Origin: Acholoe squamosa
Taxonomy: Eukaryota > Annelida > Polychaeta > Phyllodocida > Polynoidae
Reading direction: 5' to 3'
Assembly (NCBI GenBank): GCA_949317995.1
Contig: OX439051.1
Location: forward strand, 39,063,250 to 39,127,249
DNA: 64,000 nucleotides
A program made the position numbers and the translations under genes. Below the pieces are notes generated by a model. The model made no database searches, was not told the DNA's origin, and saw only the letters and a list, made by a program, of their open reading frames with translations. This document shows positions 39,301 through 54,300 of the stretch, one piece after another (positions within the stretch are counted from its first letter, which is position 1; the number at the start of each line of letters is the position of its first letter).

Positions 39301-42300
39301 GTGAGAATGACAAGTTTGGACAAAGACTTGGGTGCAAAACAGGTGATACATGCTTTGAAATCTATTCATGAAAATCAAGTTTTGTCCTACAAAGTGGCGG
39401 TCTCTTTCGAAAGAATATTAACTTCCTTAGACCATGGAGAAGAGAAGGTCATGTACTTCCATGCTTCTGCCAACAACTCGTCTTTGTTTCACGACAGTGA
39501 CACACATCACGACCCTTACGTTTTGATTCAAAACAATCAAGACTTGGCAGAGTGTGTAGATTTAATAAAAAAATGTCATTAAAGAAGACACTTACAGACC
39601 CTCCACTAAATGGAGGGTGGTAGACAACATAAATGCCAACAAAACCCTCTTAAGGGTGTCTGGAGATGACCTTCTCTTAGGTCAAATGTTAACTGTTCCT
39701 CCAGGTTTAAGACAGAGAGGTATGTTGCACTTTCACAGAGACATCTCTAGCAAAAGAGCATACAAAGACAACTTGTGCTTCTTCAGATGTCTGTCTCACT
39801 TCCTGTATCGATCTTTAAACAAAACTCAAGAGCTTCTCCTTAAAGCCTACCCAGGTGCCAACGAGGAAACTTTTGAGGGAGTTAACTTTGAAGAATTAGA
39901 TAGGTTAGAAAAGGTGTTTGAAGTTAACATAAGAATCTTTTCCCCTCAAACTATAGGAGACAGAAAATGTTGTGTTAAAATCATAAGGTCAAAAATGTGT
40001 TCAGGAAAAAACACAATGAACTTAAACCTATACAGGAACCATCTAAGTTTGATAACAAACTTGGGACTGTACAGCAGGTTTTACCCCTGTGATCTGTGCC
40101 ATAAATTTTCACTCGTAGTTTCCTTCTCAAACAACACAACGGGATGAAAAAAGATTGCACTAAAGTAAACTTCAGGTACAAAGGCGGAGTTTACAATCCA
40201 ACCAAAACAGTCTTTGACTAGTAGAGGAACTCGGAATAGTCTCTGAGCCTGATTTAAAGATATATCCTTACAAGATTGTCTTTGACTTTGAAAGCTACTT
40301 CGTGAAACCTGAAGTTCCTTCCAAAGAAACCTGTAACACTGTGATAGAAAAGAAACATGTACCCCTTTCTGCCAGTGTAGCTTCTGATTTTCCAGGACTC
40401 ACAGAACCTGTATGCTTTGTTAGAAGTTCAAACAGGGAAGACGATCCTTTGGTTAAGACTGTTTTGGAGTACATAAACAACTTGGGAAAAATGATGGGAG
40501 AGTCTGTGAAAGAGAAATTCAGTCACGTTTTGGATGAACTAAACTCTCTTGCAGAAAAAGAAAAAGAACTAGAAGCAGAAGCTTCCAAGATTTGTCCAAC
40601 AGAAAAAAAATGTTTAAAAAAGAAAGATTCTCACGTTCTTAAAGTTAAAAATCGACTTCTTGCCTACATAGAAAAAGTACCTGTTCTAGGTTTCAACTCT
40701 GGCAAGTATGATCTTAATTTGATCAAAAAAGAATTTCATTCCTTCTTCATAGAGACAGACAAGTCAGAAATGAACACCATAAAAAGATGCAATCAATACA
40801 TAGCAGTGTACACCGATCACCTTTTTTTCCTTGACATGTTCAACTACCTGGCTCCAGGGTATTCCTACGCCAATTACCTCAAAGCCTTCCTTAAAGGTAG
40901 TGATGAAAAAGTTTTTTTTCCATACAAGTGGATGGACAATGTAAGAAAACTAGAAAACACAAAACTTCCTTCAAGGTTGTGCTTTTGCAGCTCTCTCTCA
41001 GTTCGTGGGTTAACTAAAGAAGAACATGAGAGTTGTCAGAAGGCCTGGTCAGAAAACCACATGAAAACTATGAAGGACTACTTGATATATTACAATAACT
41101 TGGACATGAAACCATTTGTCTTGGCCATAAACGAACACAGCAAATTTTTCATAGAACAGGGGGTAGACATGTTCAAAGATGGGCTAACTTTACCAGGCCT
41201 TACCTTGAAGTTTTTCTTCAACAACACTGCTCACACGCCACACCTTACAACCTTATAGTGAAAAAGAAAAGGATGTACATTCCTTGTTGAGATGCAACTT
41301 AGTTGGGGGTCCTTCTGTCATTTTTCACAGACATCACAAGAGTGGGAAAACAAGAATAAGACAAAAGAAATACGGTCCCCAAAGCAAAATTTGCAGACAC
41401 ATAGTAGGGGTGGACGCTAACAGCTTGTACCTCAAGTGTATGGGAGAAGCTCACTGCACAGGTGTTTATGTAGTGCACAGGAAAGAAAATGATTTTCAAG
41501 CAGTGTGTAGTCAACAAATCAGCTACTCAGCCACAGAATGGTTATGTCACAAAGCTTTAACAGACAAGGTAAACATTTTACATCAATATAACTATGGGGA
41601 AATAAGTTTAGGTTCGAGGAAAATAAAGGTGGACGGCTTTGTTCCAGCTCAAAAAAAGGTATATCAGTTTCATGGGTGCTACTGGCATGGTCACGTGTGT
41701 CACCTTACCAAGTCGGTTTTACAAAATCCACAAGGAAGAGAATGGTTACAAGAAAAAGCCACAAAAACTGCCTTGATAACCCTCTATTTAAAAACCTTAG
41801 GGTACGAGGTAGTTGAACAGTACGAGTGTATGTGGATGAAAGAAAAAACAAATGACTTGTCAAAAAACAAAAAGTCAATGGGAAGTTAAAAGGCCCTTGT
41901 GTCAAGGAAGAAAAAGTCAGGAAGAAATACTCAGAGGGGTTTTAGATGTAACAACTTTTGGGCTCATTCAAGTGGACATAGAAACACCTTGAAAAACACT
42001 TGAAAAACAAATTCAGTGAAATGACACCTGTTTTCAAAAACTGTCTAGTAGGCAGGAAAGATGTAGGTGACCACATGAGACGTTTCTTGGAAGCCACAGG
42101 TAAGCTTAAACAACCCCAACGTCAGCTGATAGGTAGTTACCACGCGAAGGGAATACTGTTGGGTACTCCTCTGTTACAGTGGTATCTGAAAAAAGGTTTG
42201 GTAGTAACCACTGTCCACCTCCTCATAGAATACACCCCTGAAAAAACTTTTTTACCCTTTATGGAAGAAGTGACCAGAGCTAGGAGAAAAGGTGACGAAA

Positions 42301-45300
42301 ACGTGGACTGCAAAATCCTTTCAGATCTTTACAAGCTGCTGGGAAATGGTTCATATGGTAAAACCATATGCAACAAGCAAAAAAAATTGTTCAAACACAG
42401 TATGTGTCTCCCTCTAAGGCAAGATGGTTAGCCTTGCACTGGTCAGTTCAAGATGCACAAGACTTAAGTGACAATACGGTCGAACTTTCTTGTCTACCTA
42501 CCTCCATCACCTACGACCTTCCTGTTCAAATGTGACATGTACTGTGAATAGGGCCCTTAGTGTATTACGATCTTCTCCTTGAATATATAGACAAAAAAGA
42601 CTTTGAAATGTGTGAAATGGACAACGACAGCTTCTACTTTGCTTTGAGTGTAGAGAAAATAGAAAATGTCGTCATTCCTGAAAAACGTAAGGCTTTTTTT
42701 TAGAGAACGTCACAAATGGTTGCCCTCTGAATCTTGTAAAAATTCTCACCACAGAGAAACCTACGTTCAAACCAAAGCATCGGGCAACTTATGGTTGCCT
42801 CAACCCTGCTGCCAGAGACGTCTGGTGTTTGATAAAAGAACCCCCATATTGTTCAAAGTAGAGTGGGAAGGGGATGAAATGACAGCCTTAAACTCCAAAT
42901 GTTACATAGGCACTGGAGAAAAAGTGCCCGTTAAAATAAGTTGCAAAGGTGTAATTCAAAAACATAACACCTTAATAAATGAAAAGTTTAAGAAAGTGCT
43001 AGAGAGTGAAAATGTTGTCATGGTAGTTAACAAAGGATTAAAGTAGTCAACCACAGCGTTACTACCTACTCTAAAAAAAAACAAGGGTTAAGCTATCAGT
43101 ATATAAAAAGAAAGGTATGTGAAGATTGAGTAAGCACCTTACCCCTTTCTATTATGGCTTTTGCTTGACTTTGTATCCCTCTAGTTTTCTTTTTCTAAAT
43201 TTAGTTAAAGTTGTACATTTTTTAAATAAAAAAGTTGTTTTTTTTAAACATTTTTGTTGGTTTTTTTGAACATTTTCTTTAATAAAAAACATTTTTGTGT
43301 AAAAAAAACAACTTTTTTCCTTATAGAAACAAGTGTTAAAGTATAAAAAAATTCAAGAAAAATGAACATTTTATGCAAAAAAACAACCATTTTTATGGAA
43401 AAAAATGAACATTTATCAAAAATAAACATTTTACAAAGTTAACGCAAAAGTGAACTTTATCACACAAAAAACAAGAAAACTATTCAAAAAAAGTGAAAAT
43501 TATAAAAATTCACAACAAAAAATAAAATCCGGCACTAAAGAAAACAACCTGGGTGTATTTGACAAAAAAAAACTACAAGGTTTATTCTTTGCGTCAACTT
43601 CACCAGATAAGTAATTGTAACAGTTCTGGTTAGATTAAGTGATCATTTTAACATGGAAAGTTTAGAGGCAATGATAGTAGAACAAAGCACAGAAACTCCG
43701 TCTTATGAATATTACATGCGGCCAGTTCTACAAAGTGTTGCTCTGTACAGCAAAGCTTCTGCTGTAACACCTGACAATGATGTTACTTCTGTTGCATGTG
43801 GTTGTTCAGACAATTTTTTTTGGGAAGTAATACCTGCAGAAAACATTGGTTATTTTAAAGGAGCTGAACCAGACACTGTTGACCACTGTTTAACTAGTGT
43901 TAAAATGTATAAATATTTCTCTTCAGCTTTCTGGGATGCGTACAGAAACTGCATGCACTATTGTTGTGTTAAAAGTGTAAACCTAATAACGCAAGATTGG
44001 TGCATAGGTGTATATCAGTTACACACTGAACCTAACTGTCCGAGACACTACACAAGGTACACTTTAGGAAGTGTGAAAAAGTTTGCTGTTATAATGCAGC
44101 AGTTAGAGTGTAACCCCATTGTAGGGGTGTTCTGCCAGTGCAACTGTAAACTGCAAGTTTCTGCTATAGTTAAAACCATTTGTTTCACATGTCTACAGCT
44201 CACGTTGGAGCTTTATGCCTTAAGTATACCTGGAGTAAGGTACCTTTAATGATGATTTTCTGTCTAGTCTTTTACCAGGACCTAAAAACAACGTAACTTA
44301 CTTCCTGGCGCAGGCTTTGTTTGAACATGCTATAGCTAACATAGGTAAACTGAACAGTTATTGTTTCCACAACATGTCTCACAGGTCAAAGCTGGTATCA
44401 AGCAAGTAAGTTTACACACAACAAATGCTTCTGTTGTATCTGTGCACGTCCCGGTAATGGAAAAACTGTGTTCATATGTAAATATCGTGTCTAATAAAAG
44501 TACCCTGTAAATGAAAATGAACGAGTTGTGTCATATTTTAATACATAAAAATAAGACCTGCACAATGGTGGGGAACCAAATGTGGCCTTTGTTTTCCTTG
44601 GACTGCGTCCTCGGAAACCCCATTTGGTTCCCCACCTTTGTGCAGGGCTCTCTGTCATTATTGCGCAATTTCTAAGTAATGTTTCATCAGCAATTGCACA
44701 ATACCCATTTGCTATTTCGTCATGGTTATTGTGCAATTTCTGGTAACCCTTGCGCAATACCATACATAGCTCATACGTTTCCGTGAGGTCACTTCCGGTT
44801 TGTAAGTAGGTCAACTCAAAGTATTGCGCAATATATGTAATTTATGTAAATAGGTCATGACATATATTCCAGCTCTCTGAATGGTTGAAAAAACTAGGTC
44901 ATGACCCCATGACATCACTTCCTGTCAAATCCTGGCTTCTGATTGGTTAAAACTAGGTCAAATGGGGTCACTTTCGTTCTGCAAGTAGGTCATGACCCAG
45001 TTAGTAGCTGAAGCTATGCGCTCAGTTTGCATGTATATACTACTCATACCTATCTTATAAGAAAGAATACATGTAAGGGGGGCTAGGGGAAGGACTGCAC
45101 CGCACAGAAGCTAGCATTAATTAATACATATAGGGTAGAGTGACCTTGAGTCGTCAATGTACCCTGAGACGGCCACTTTGCATGTTTATAGTGGCAAATT
45201 GAATATTCAATGACCATCTTAAAAGAGTAAATGAGGATAAGCTTGCAATGATGTCTTAGTAGTTAAGGGACGGTGTTAGCCTTGACTAAATATTGTAAAT

Positions 45301-48300
45301 GGATTGTATTTACACCCTGTCAATTATCAATTAAGTGGAAATTCACCCCTTCCTTGCATCAAGTACACAATAGACAATCTCCTACAGAGTAGTTGATTCA
45401 CTATATGATGTGGACGACTCAAGGTACTGGTGGCCGACTCATGGTACTGATGATGAAAAATACACTTCACTTGTAAAATGAAGGCTTAAAGGGGCTGGTA
45501 GACATGACTATAAGATTTGTAACCTTATTTGCTGGAAAGAGAAACACTTAAGGAAAATTTTCACAACCATTTTTCGATGCCCCACCTATATTTGCCTACT
45601 GTAGAACAGGTCCTAGAAAAAGTTAGAGGTTGCACAGAGGTCCAAGTGGACGACTGATGGTCACTTTAACCTACTTGTTATTACCCTATATATAGAAAGG
45701 CATTGGTTTGTCGCTGGTCCCAACCCCATTAAAATAAGACCAAAACCAAAAGAGGCTAGACAAAAGTATGTACTTTTTTTAAAGTTAACTCGATTTTTCT
45801 CTAAGATATCAAGAAATCTAATATCATGGGATATCCCTATTCAATGAAATGTCTCCTTATCTGCTGAATCGTTGGATTCAAAGGCAAAATAAAAGTAAAT
45901 AGTATTTACACAATGCCTTAAAGTCATCATAGCTATTTTTTCTACAATGTCAGCCATCTTGGATTCCGAATCAAAAAGATCAGAGCCCATCCTCATGTAA
46001 CTAATGGGTGAAACTGCGCTTGTAAATCTGGATAACCCATACTATGAGCTTTAATTTGATAGGTCATACATTATATTTGGACCATTAGTTCCTGAGAAAC
46101 TACTAACAAATTAACCTCCGAGAGAATCTGCTGGGAGAGTACAAAATTGTGTAACCTTGCTATGATACTGGTTGCTAAGGTAAGCGCCGCTAAAATAAGC
46201 GCTTCTAGTGTAAGACACCAGGGGGCACCACAGATTTGTGCTAGGAAATTATCAAACGCCCTGGGTCATAGCTGTAACCCCCTCAAGTGCTGAAGGCACT
46301 AGTATTGTATTAAGAACCCCCCAAAAAAAAACATACTACCGCCTTCCCTGTTATAGAGAAGGTGTATCAGTGACTACAGATACCTCATTATTCACACCAA
46401 GGTTGCATCCACATCCTTTTAGTTATTCCTGACAAGGATGGCAAGGGGGCAGGTGAGCACTACCAACTCTGGCCAACACATGACCTCCTACCTCTGATCA
46501 GGTACTGGTTTTCCCCTGTGCTCCCTGGGCCCTGTTATACTGGATTCCCTAATCTCCTGAGTGGGCTCCCTAACCACCTCATTATTAGGCAAATTTGGTT
46601 CTGTATCACTGTTGGTAATAGCATGGCAAGTGACATTACAGGTATCCCATTGCTTGCCCGGAACAGGATCCCTCTCTAGTTTTCCCTACTTTCTACATTT
46701 GGAGAACTAAACTGTGACCTGTACACAGGTTTCTCAGCAGTACATTCGGCAGCATAATGACCGAACTCCTGACATCGGTAACATCTCCTTTTAGATTTAT
46801 CCACCTGAGAGTATCTAAAAGCATCTGTTATACAGGTTACTAAACTTTTCATAAGAAACTGCTACTTGGGGGTTAGGAAGATTTGTTGGTAACTGCGGTA
46901 CCGGTAGTTGAGATACCGGCCTTTGAGGGTATTGGCAGTTGTGATGCAAATGGAGTTGTTTTACCGATAGGTTTAATGAAGTTGGTTTTCTTCTTTAGGC
47001 CTATACTTTACGATATCTTTTCTGCTGATAGTACTTACCTGCTATCTGGACCGCTCCTATATGCTCTCCATTTTCATCAGAGACATATTCATAGTCAGAA
47101 TCAAATGATTCGGATTCTACTACGGCAGTGTATTCCTGGAAAGGAATTTCACTTTGTATTGCAGAGGATCTTGTCGGGGGTGCATTTACTCCTAACAACA
47201 ACTTCTCTCTATCATAGTTTTCTATAGCCAAGAACAAATCATTGTTCAGGAAGTATCATCTTTCCATTCATCCCAAGCTTATGCTCCGGATCACAAAGAT
47301 CAGCAATGAATTGAGTAAACAATTCTTGTATCCATCATTCGTCATCATACTCCCAATTCAGCCTGGCATTACTAAGCATATCCTGCAACTCCAATCCAAA
47401 TACCTTATGGGATTCTTTGGGTTTCTGAGTTTGCCTCTTCAATGTGATCCAAGGATCCTCCCGGACTATGGAACCGAATAGGTAACAAGCACATTCTAAC
47501 AATTCGTCATATATATGTGCCATTGATTCCATACTCCTTTCATCATCAGTTAAGGGCTACTTCTCTCCTTTTACCTAACCAGCAGACTAAATAAGGTAAT
47601 GCTTCCTCCTTAGTCCAACTGCTACAATTGACCTCATCAACAAAGATTTGCTAGTTGTCTTTCCAAGATTCATTCAGATTGTATGGTGGGGGTACCTGAG
47701 CCATACGATGCGCGATTAGGGGCAACCTTTCAGCCGATTGGCTTCCCTCAAGCTCCAATCCATCATTTCAATACCATCAGCACCTTTCCTATAACAGTCT
47801 ATACCTAACCCCTGGATACATTTACTTTTTTTCAAAGATTTCTTGCATCCCTGGAGACATAGAAGTTAACCTATTCATTTTCTAAGGCTTCTTCCCATCT
47901 CCATCACCCCCAGGATTACCATTTGGAGTCCTCCACCTCCTCCTGATCCTCCTGGTGGGCTTCCACTACCACCAGAACCGCCGATGCCGAACCTTGATGC
48001 TGCCAAGCCAACTCTGATGCGGCAGCTGAGTCCCTGTCTTTTATATGTAGGAACAGTGGCGCCACCCTGTTTTACCCTCTTACCTCCCGGATCAGTGCTG
48101 CCACCTATCTGCAAGTGGCTCAACCCGGCTGGCTGACTCACTCACCGTGCCAAAGAACCATAACATATGTGACCCAACCTAACAAAATGGTTCGGAAGTT
48201 GCACATACAAAATGTTTAGTTATTGGCATATTCATTTACAGCTTGTCAAGAGCTTTCATTTGGTATATAGCACCTGCATACATGAACCATGTGGTACTCT

Positions 48301-51300
48301 ACAGGTCTTCTGCTGGTAAATTTAGTCAGATCATTTAAAAATTGATTACTCTGAGATAACTTATACATTAAAAATATAATGATTTATGAGTCCTATATAA
48401 TTCCTATGTAGTTCTTTGTATCCATGAAAACTATAGCCATGCCTTTTTGCACTTGGGGCTTAGATTCTGAAAGATACCTACTCATATGTTAGAAAAATGC
48501 TAAAATATCAATTTTGAAAAATCTGATATTTTTGACACTATACCACTTGAAAGGGTCATATCTAGGCTTCTAAATGTGCGACTTCAGTACCAATTTGTAA
48601 GGATGGGCAACATATATAGGACATACCGTCCCTCTACATGCCAAATGTATGAAAAGGGTTGGCCATTTTTCAATTGATTATTTACATAATTATGCTAATT
48701 AGATGCCTGATTTAATCAAAACCAGGAATGATAGAGCTTATTGGCTGTATTAGTAAAGTTATGTCATTCCATTTTCGTGAAGAAATATCTAGGAGACTAG
48801 AGGGGTTATCTGCAAGTGTTATACCTCATTTCAAAGCTGATGACTTCAATTTAAAATTTCATATTTTACCTCGGAGGACCCTTTTCCCTCATCTGTCCAC
48901 ATTTATAGCATGGTGAGAAAGGCCATCCTCGGAGCATCATTATAGCTGCGGGTCCACTATGCAATATAGGCTGCCATTTTGAGCTAGTTGCATGGTAATA
49001 TAGATACACATGGAGGGACTTTGGTCTGTTACCTAGTGGACCCTACTATTGAGATTGCAATTCCTGCAATCGCTTCAAAAGCGATCTGCATAAAGGGGTC
49101 TTAGTATAGGGTACAATAAGCCACCCTTTCCCAGTATGTGTCTCATTGTTATCATAATCATATTATGTGAGTTTGCCTGATGCAACTGCAGCAATATAAT
49201 TTGAAATTCTTTATGATTGATAGGAAAATTTTGAACTCACTACATCTGCAAAACGCTTGTTGGTACGAGTCCTGAAAAAGCGCGCAGATGCAAGAAAATT
49301 GAAAGAAGGAACCGAAGATGCAAACATTGATGAAGAACAGGAAGAAGTTGAAGAAGACAGTCCAAAAATAAAGGCATCTGAAGGACAGGTACCAGAGAAA
49401 ATTTGCCTTTTAGTCTAAAGAGCCTGTTCCATAGGTGCACAATGTAAAGTATAGAAGAAATTGATCGGATTAGTGGTAATCTGACTGATTAACGCCTGTG
49501 GAACAGGTCCTTAAGGTTCATTAGTAACATTTTGAGGTTTTCAATTCACAGTGGCTGTACGCAGTTAGAGTAACTTCTCTGCCAGCATTGATTTTTGTAG
49601 AAGGTTTGAAAGTATTTAATGTCTGATATAAATTCTGTCTTCATTACAGAGGGGTAATAGCAGTAATATAAAAGTCTGATAACAGGGGGGAGGGGTTCAC
49701 TCACCACTCGAACCTCGACTCCAATCATAGGGGAACATAATCCAGATTAGAAGAATATAGGCCTACTAAGCATCGAATTCAAACTAGGGCTGCATTTAAA
49801 AAAGGGCCAGTTAAACCACAATTTTAGAGATACATCACTTACATGAGAACATTCCATGCCTAATGTTGGCTATAGATGCAGCCATTTTGAACATTGATGT
49901 TGATATCAATTTTCTCAGTCCTTCTGGCTGATGGTGACTTGGGTAAATTATACTAAAGGGCTCCTGACTATCTGGACACTTTTTTCTTCCCATATGTGCA
50001 GCGTTTTGAAGCCTTCGCTAATGTGCTAAACCGATTAATGGCCGATAACACAGCAGGCGAAGAGCAGGAGGAGGAAGGTCGAGAGGAAAATGAAAAGGAG
50101 GAGGGGGAAATGAATGCTACAACGGGTGGAGAACAGAATGGAACTGCTGGACAAGTGGGTATATTGTAATTGATTATTCAACAAAGCAAAAAGAATAGAG
50201 AACTTTCTTCCTGCCTTCTTGGCAAAAAGGCAACGCTTTTTAGACGTCATTTCATTTATAAGTTCCCCTAACCCTCGTGAAATATCAACGTAACATTTTT
50301 CTTACACTAGAAATTTCCTTCTTCTGAGAAACTATGATAACGGTTTCATTTTCAGTTAAGAAAAGTATTTTTGACGTAAAATAGCCAACATAGCCGTAAT
50401 GCTTTTATTAACGTTTTTTTAAATGTTATCTTTTGCATTTTCACCATTAGGAATGTTTTCTTTTTTCAATGTAGAACAGTGCAGTTGTAGCTACATTTTG
50501 CACATGATATAATCGGTAGGCATGGCAATTCATCATAAAGAGTGTTACAGAATGACTTTCAAAACTAGAGATGCGATTCTTCATGGCAAGAGTTATTTCT
50601 TTTTTCAATAATCAGCCTTTTACTTGTTCTATCTATTTATAGGGACCAATCATTCTTACTCCGGCTGCAAGAGGTGTGTTGGTCCGTGCATTGCGGAAAC
50701 GTGCAGAACTCAAGAAAAGGAGAGAAGAATCTACTGAGAAGGAAGGGGTTGATAAACCAAAAACTGAAGACGAGAGCGAAACTCAAAAACAGGTAAGAAA
50801 AGCGGGGTTTCTGTATTTAGATATATAACAACAGAAGATCTAAGAAGTATGCATCCACCACTATATATCTGCATCATGTTCGGTTATGCATCATTTTGGA
50901 TATGTTTCCCCTTTTACAGGTTTTAAAATTGTACTGGCTGTGTCTAGTCATACCATGTTGCGAAATTCCCTCTGGGTATTGACACTAAGGCCTATGATTA
51001 TTCTCTTGACATCTTTCTCTTACCACATATGCAGCGCTGCGAGACGGTTGCCCGGGTGCTTAATCGTATAATAAGAGAGAAGAGGGAGAGCGAGGATCGG
51101 CAGGATGAGGACAGAGAGGGAACAGGACAGGAGAAGAAAACTAATGAGACAAATAGTGAAGCAGAAAACATGACTCCTGAACAGGTCAGTGGTGCATAGT
51201 GTGTAATCTATTAACCCTTTAACACTTCAAAGGCCGCTAATGCAATAATGCATCAATCCTATCGGAATGTGCTCGCCAGGGCTACATTCATTCATCATGA

Positions 51301-54300
51301 CAATCAGCAGTATGGGGTTGATACACTTCTGGAAGGTCATCTTGAAACTTTCAGAATCCCAATCAAACCTTATTATAAATTCATGAAAATGGTCAGAAAT
51401 GTTCACTTGGGACCTAAAGAGACCCTTAGAAGCCATCTTGTTGTAACCAGCCTTATAGAGGAGGGTCGGCCTTGCTAAAATACCGATAAATCAGATATTT
51501 TGGAGGTTTTAGCTCATATATAATCCATTTCTTGTACTACCGTGATACATTAGAATGACATCAGTTTAGGCAGTGTAGACCAGCACAGAGCCTCCTATAA
51601 ACTCTCAATTAAATCTATCTCCCATAATTCCTAACACAGATATGACTTGACAGGGGTGTCTAAACAGTCAGGCTAGGGGGATGGCCCCATCAATCCCACA
51701 CATGTGAGGGGTGGGGGCACACAGAATATGTCAACCGCCACCCTCCCCCCTCAAAAAGAAAAGGAAAATTTGAAAACCAGTATACACTTAAGTAATGAAC
51801 TCAAACAGTTACTTACAAAATGGTCTTAAAATGCAGCAAATTACGTCTTGTTTTTTTAAAAATGTCTCTCGGGGGATACCAAAAACCCCCTTAAATACTA
51901 ACAGTGTTGCTCTCACCACACAATTAAAAAATTGTGCATTTAAGGGGTGCATTGCCCTGCTCTTAAAGTCATGTTATTTCCACAACCATGCTAGCTAAGA
52001 GTAACGGGCCTCTTACAGTCCCACTAAATCCTGATGGGGGTGGATTTTTCAAGAAACCTATAATATAGGTATCTTGAAGAAGATGTCATTATTGTCTAGA
52101 TACCAGTCTAGCAGCAGGGCATCAACCTGAGGGACATGCAGACTTGCTTTGAATCCCATTAGGATTAGTTTTTCAAGACTGACAACTCTATATCTACTTT
52201 TGGCCTGCATCATAAGGTTACTACCCTATAGAATGTGTTTACAGCAATGCTCCACCCTTTAAGGGTCACTCATGCATTAATGCATCATGCCCTGTGGTCT
52301 TCATGATGCATAGATGCAGCTCTGGTGAGTTACTCACCAGGGCTGCAGTCATGCATCATGACAACCCTACAAGGATAGGTAGTACATGAGTGTTTGCATG
52401 ATGCTCCCCTGGATTTACTGTTGAACAGTCATCCAGATTCAGTTTATAAGTTTGACTGTAAGGGTTATGTGTGTGTTCTTTTTACATCATTTCAAACATT
52501 TTCAGTAAAATATCCAAACCTGCTATGGGAGGGGAGGATGGAGGGGTGCTGGAGGGGACAGGGCCCCCTGGCTACTGGCCCCTTCCCTCCATTATGTCTG
52601 GGACAGTTGAGTTTTAGGATGGCCTTATTCAATTCTTGCCAGGCTGTTGTAGGAACTGCCCTACGACTGTTCACTACGATTAGCAGCTATATGCAGTAAT
52701 TGCATAAGGTTTAGTAGGGCAGTCGTACTAGTGCAGACATTAGGGACTACTAGTGCATGGTACTGTTATGGCCAAGTTTTTAGGTTCTCACTACGATTTA
52801 AAGGGCAGCAGTCATAGTGTGTTAAGAAATAGCCTCCTGGAATCAAGCCTGGAGAATTGTATCACCACAAATGTTCCACTTAATTTGTTAATAGGACTCT
52901 GTAAACCCATTATAGTGAAGATTATGTCAAGGCACTCAGTGTAATCTGTCTAATCATTGCTGTGGAAATACGTACTTGAAGGACGATGAATAAGCCCTGT
53001 CTCTGACAGTTTGATGTATGTTGTTTTGGTATATGACAATGGAAGACCACCATGTTATGTATGTGTTCACCCTTTCGTTAAATAAATTGGTGCGTTGAGT
53101 ACCTATTGAACAAAAAAAAAAGATTGATCTTAAAACCTACACAGTAACATGGACATAAAGTAGTGCTTTGTTACAGACATAATATTTCTTATAATATTGG
53201 TCATCAATTGTTGTAACAAAAGTATGACACACAAAATCACCCTGAGCTTGACCTTGACCTTGCGACCTATTATACTAAACTTGATAAATACTATGATATA
53301 TGTATTAACCATTGAATTAATGTATGATATTGACTTCACAAGAAAAAGGGATGAAAATGAGGTTTATTATTGGATTTGACCTTGACCTTGACCTTCAAAC
53401 CTATTGATATTAACAGAATTTGATTGTATGACCTTGTAAACATTTAAGTTGCTGTTGAAATTATATTTCTATGCCTATTAGCTGGAAAGAAATAAGCTTT
53501 TCTAAATGTTATCATTTTTCTGGTGGCCATTTTGGGAAATCGCATTTTATGAGATTTCCACGCCGATGCCAGCTTGGCATCATTTGGATCTGTGATCAGG
53601 GTGGTGTTATGGTTCAGAATCACTGGTCAATAACCCACCGTACGTCCTTCGCTGCAAGGTCCCTCCAGATGGCAACTAGACTATAGCAGAACAAGCATTG
53701 GATTGTATATAAGCAAATACCTCCAAATCAGTATTTTAGCGAGGTCTACCCCTCTCCCCAGGACAGGTTACACCCATATCATCACAATAAAATGGTTTCT
53801 AAGGGTCTCTTTAGGCCTCAAATGAATATTTCTGACCACTTTCATGAATTTGTAATGAGGTTTGATTAGGATTCTGAAAGTCACAAATTGGGCTATAAGA
53901 GTGAACTTCAGACCCACCATATGGGGGGGGGCGTTAGGGGGTTCAAAAACATTATTTTTGTGATTTCCCGAGTTTAGTGGTCGAAATGCATAGTTTGAGC
54001 CTGTCCCCAACACTGAACGGCAAAATTTGCTATCTAACACCCCCCTACCTAAAGCAAGATTGCAAACCAAATGTCTACTCAGGAGAGTTATTGTTGTCGG
54101 TTGTAAAGGTTGGGAAAATGACTGATCTTTGTGACAATGGCAAGAAAGTGATGACCCCTAGGGAGTAGAGATGGTACCAACACACCTGGATCCTCTATGC
54201 AGTATACCTGGTATTACAATGTTTATACCACGATTTCTGGGTTACTCAGTGCTTTTTGCTGGATATTCCCATGCACATACCTGTCGATATTGCACACCCT

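Larger units (their letters stand above)
33070..44515. mobile_element. Decayed Polinton/Maverick (adintovirus-like) element
   Basis: A virus-like giant DNA transposon, identified by four hallmark genes: rve-type integrase (33073-34240, minus), FtsK/A32-type packaging ATPase (about 35310-35991, minus), PX-like protein (minus) and protein-primed DNA polymerase B (39130-43046, plus). Two gene blocks diverge from about 38.1-38.2 kb. Nearly all ORFs carry frameshifts, many in homopolymer A or T runs, so this copy is dead. I found no terminal inverted repeats, so both ends are estimates from coding content. Major capsid protein and adenain-type protease were not recognised. It lies in intron 4 of the host gene. 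Confidence 0.88.

Noticed and set aside
43244-43429. Phe/Lys-rich minus-strand ORF
   Set aside because: Arises from A/T homopolymer runs in an AT-rich spacer.
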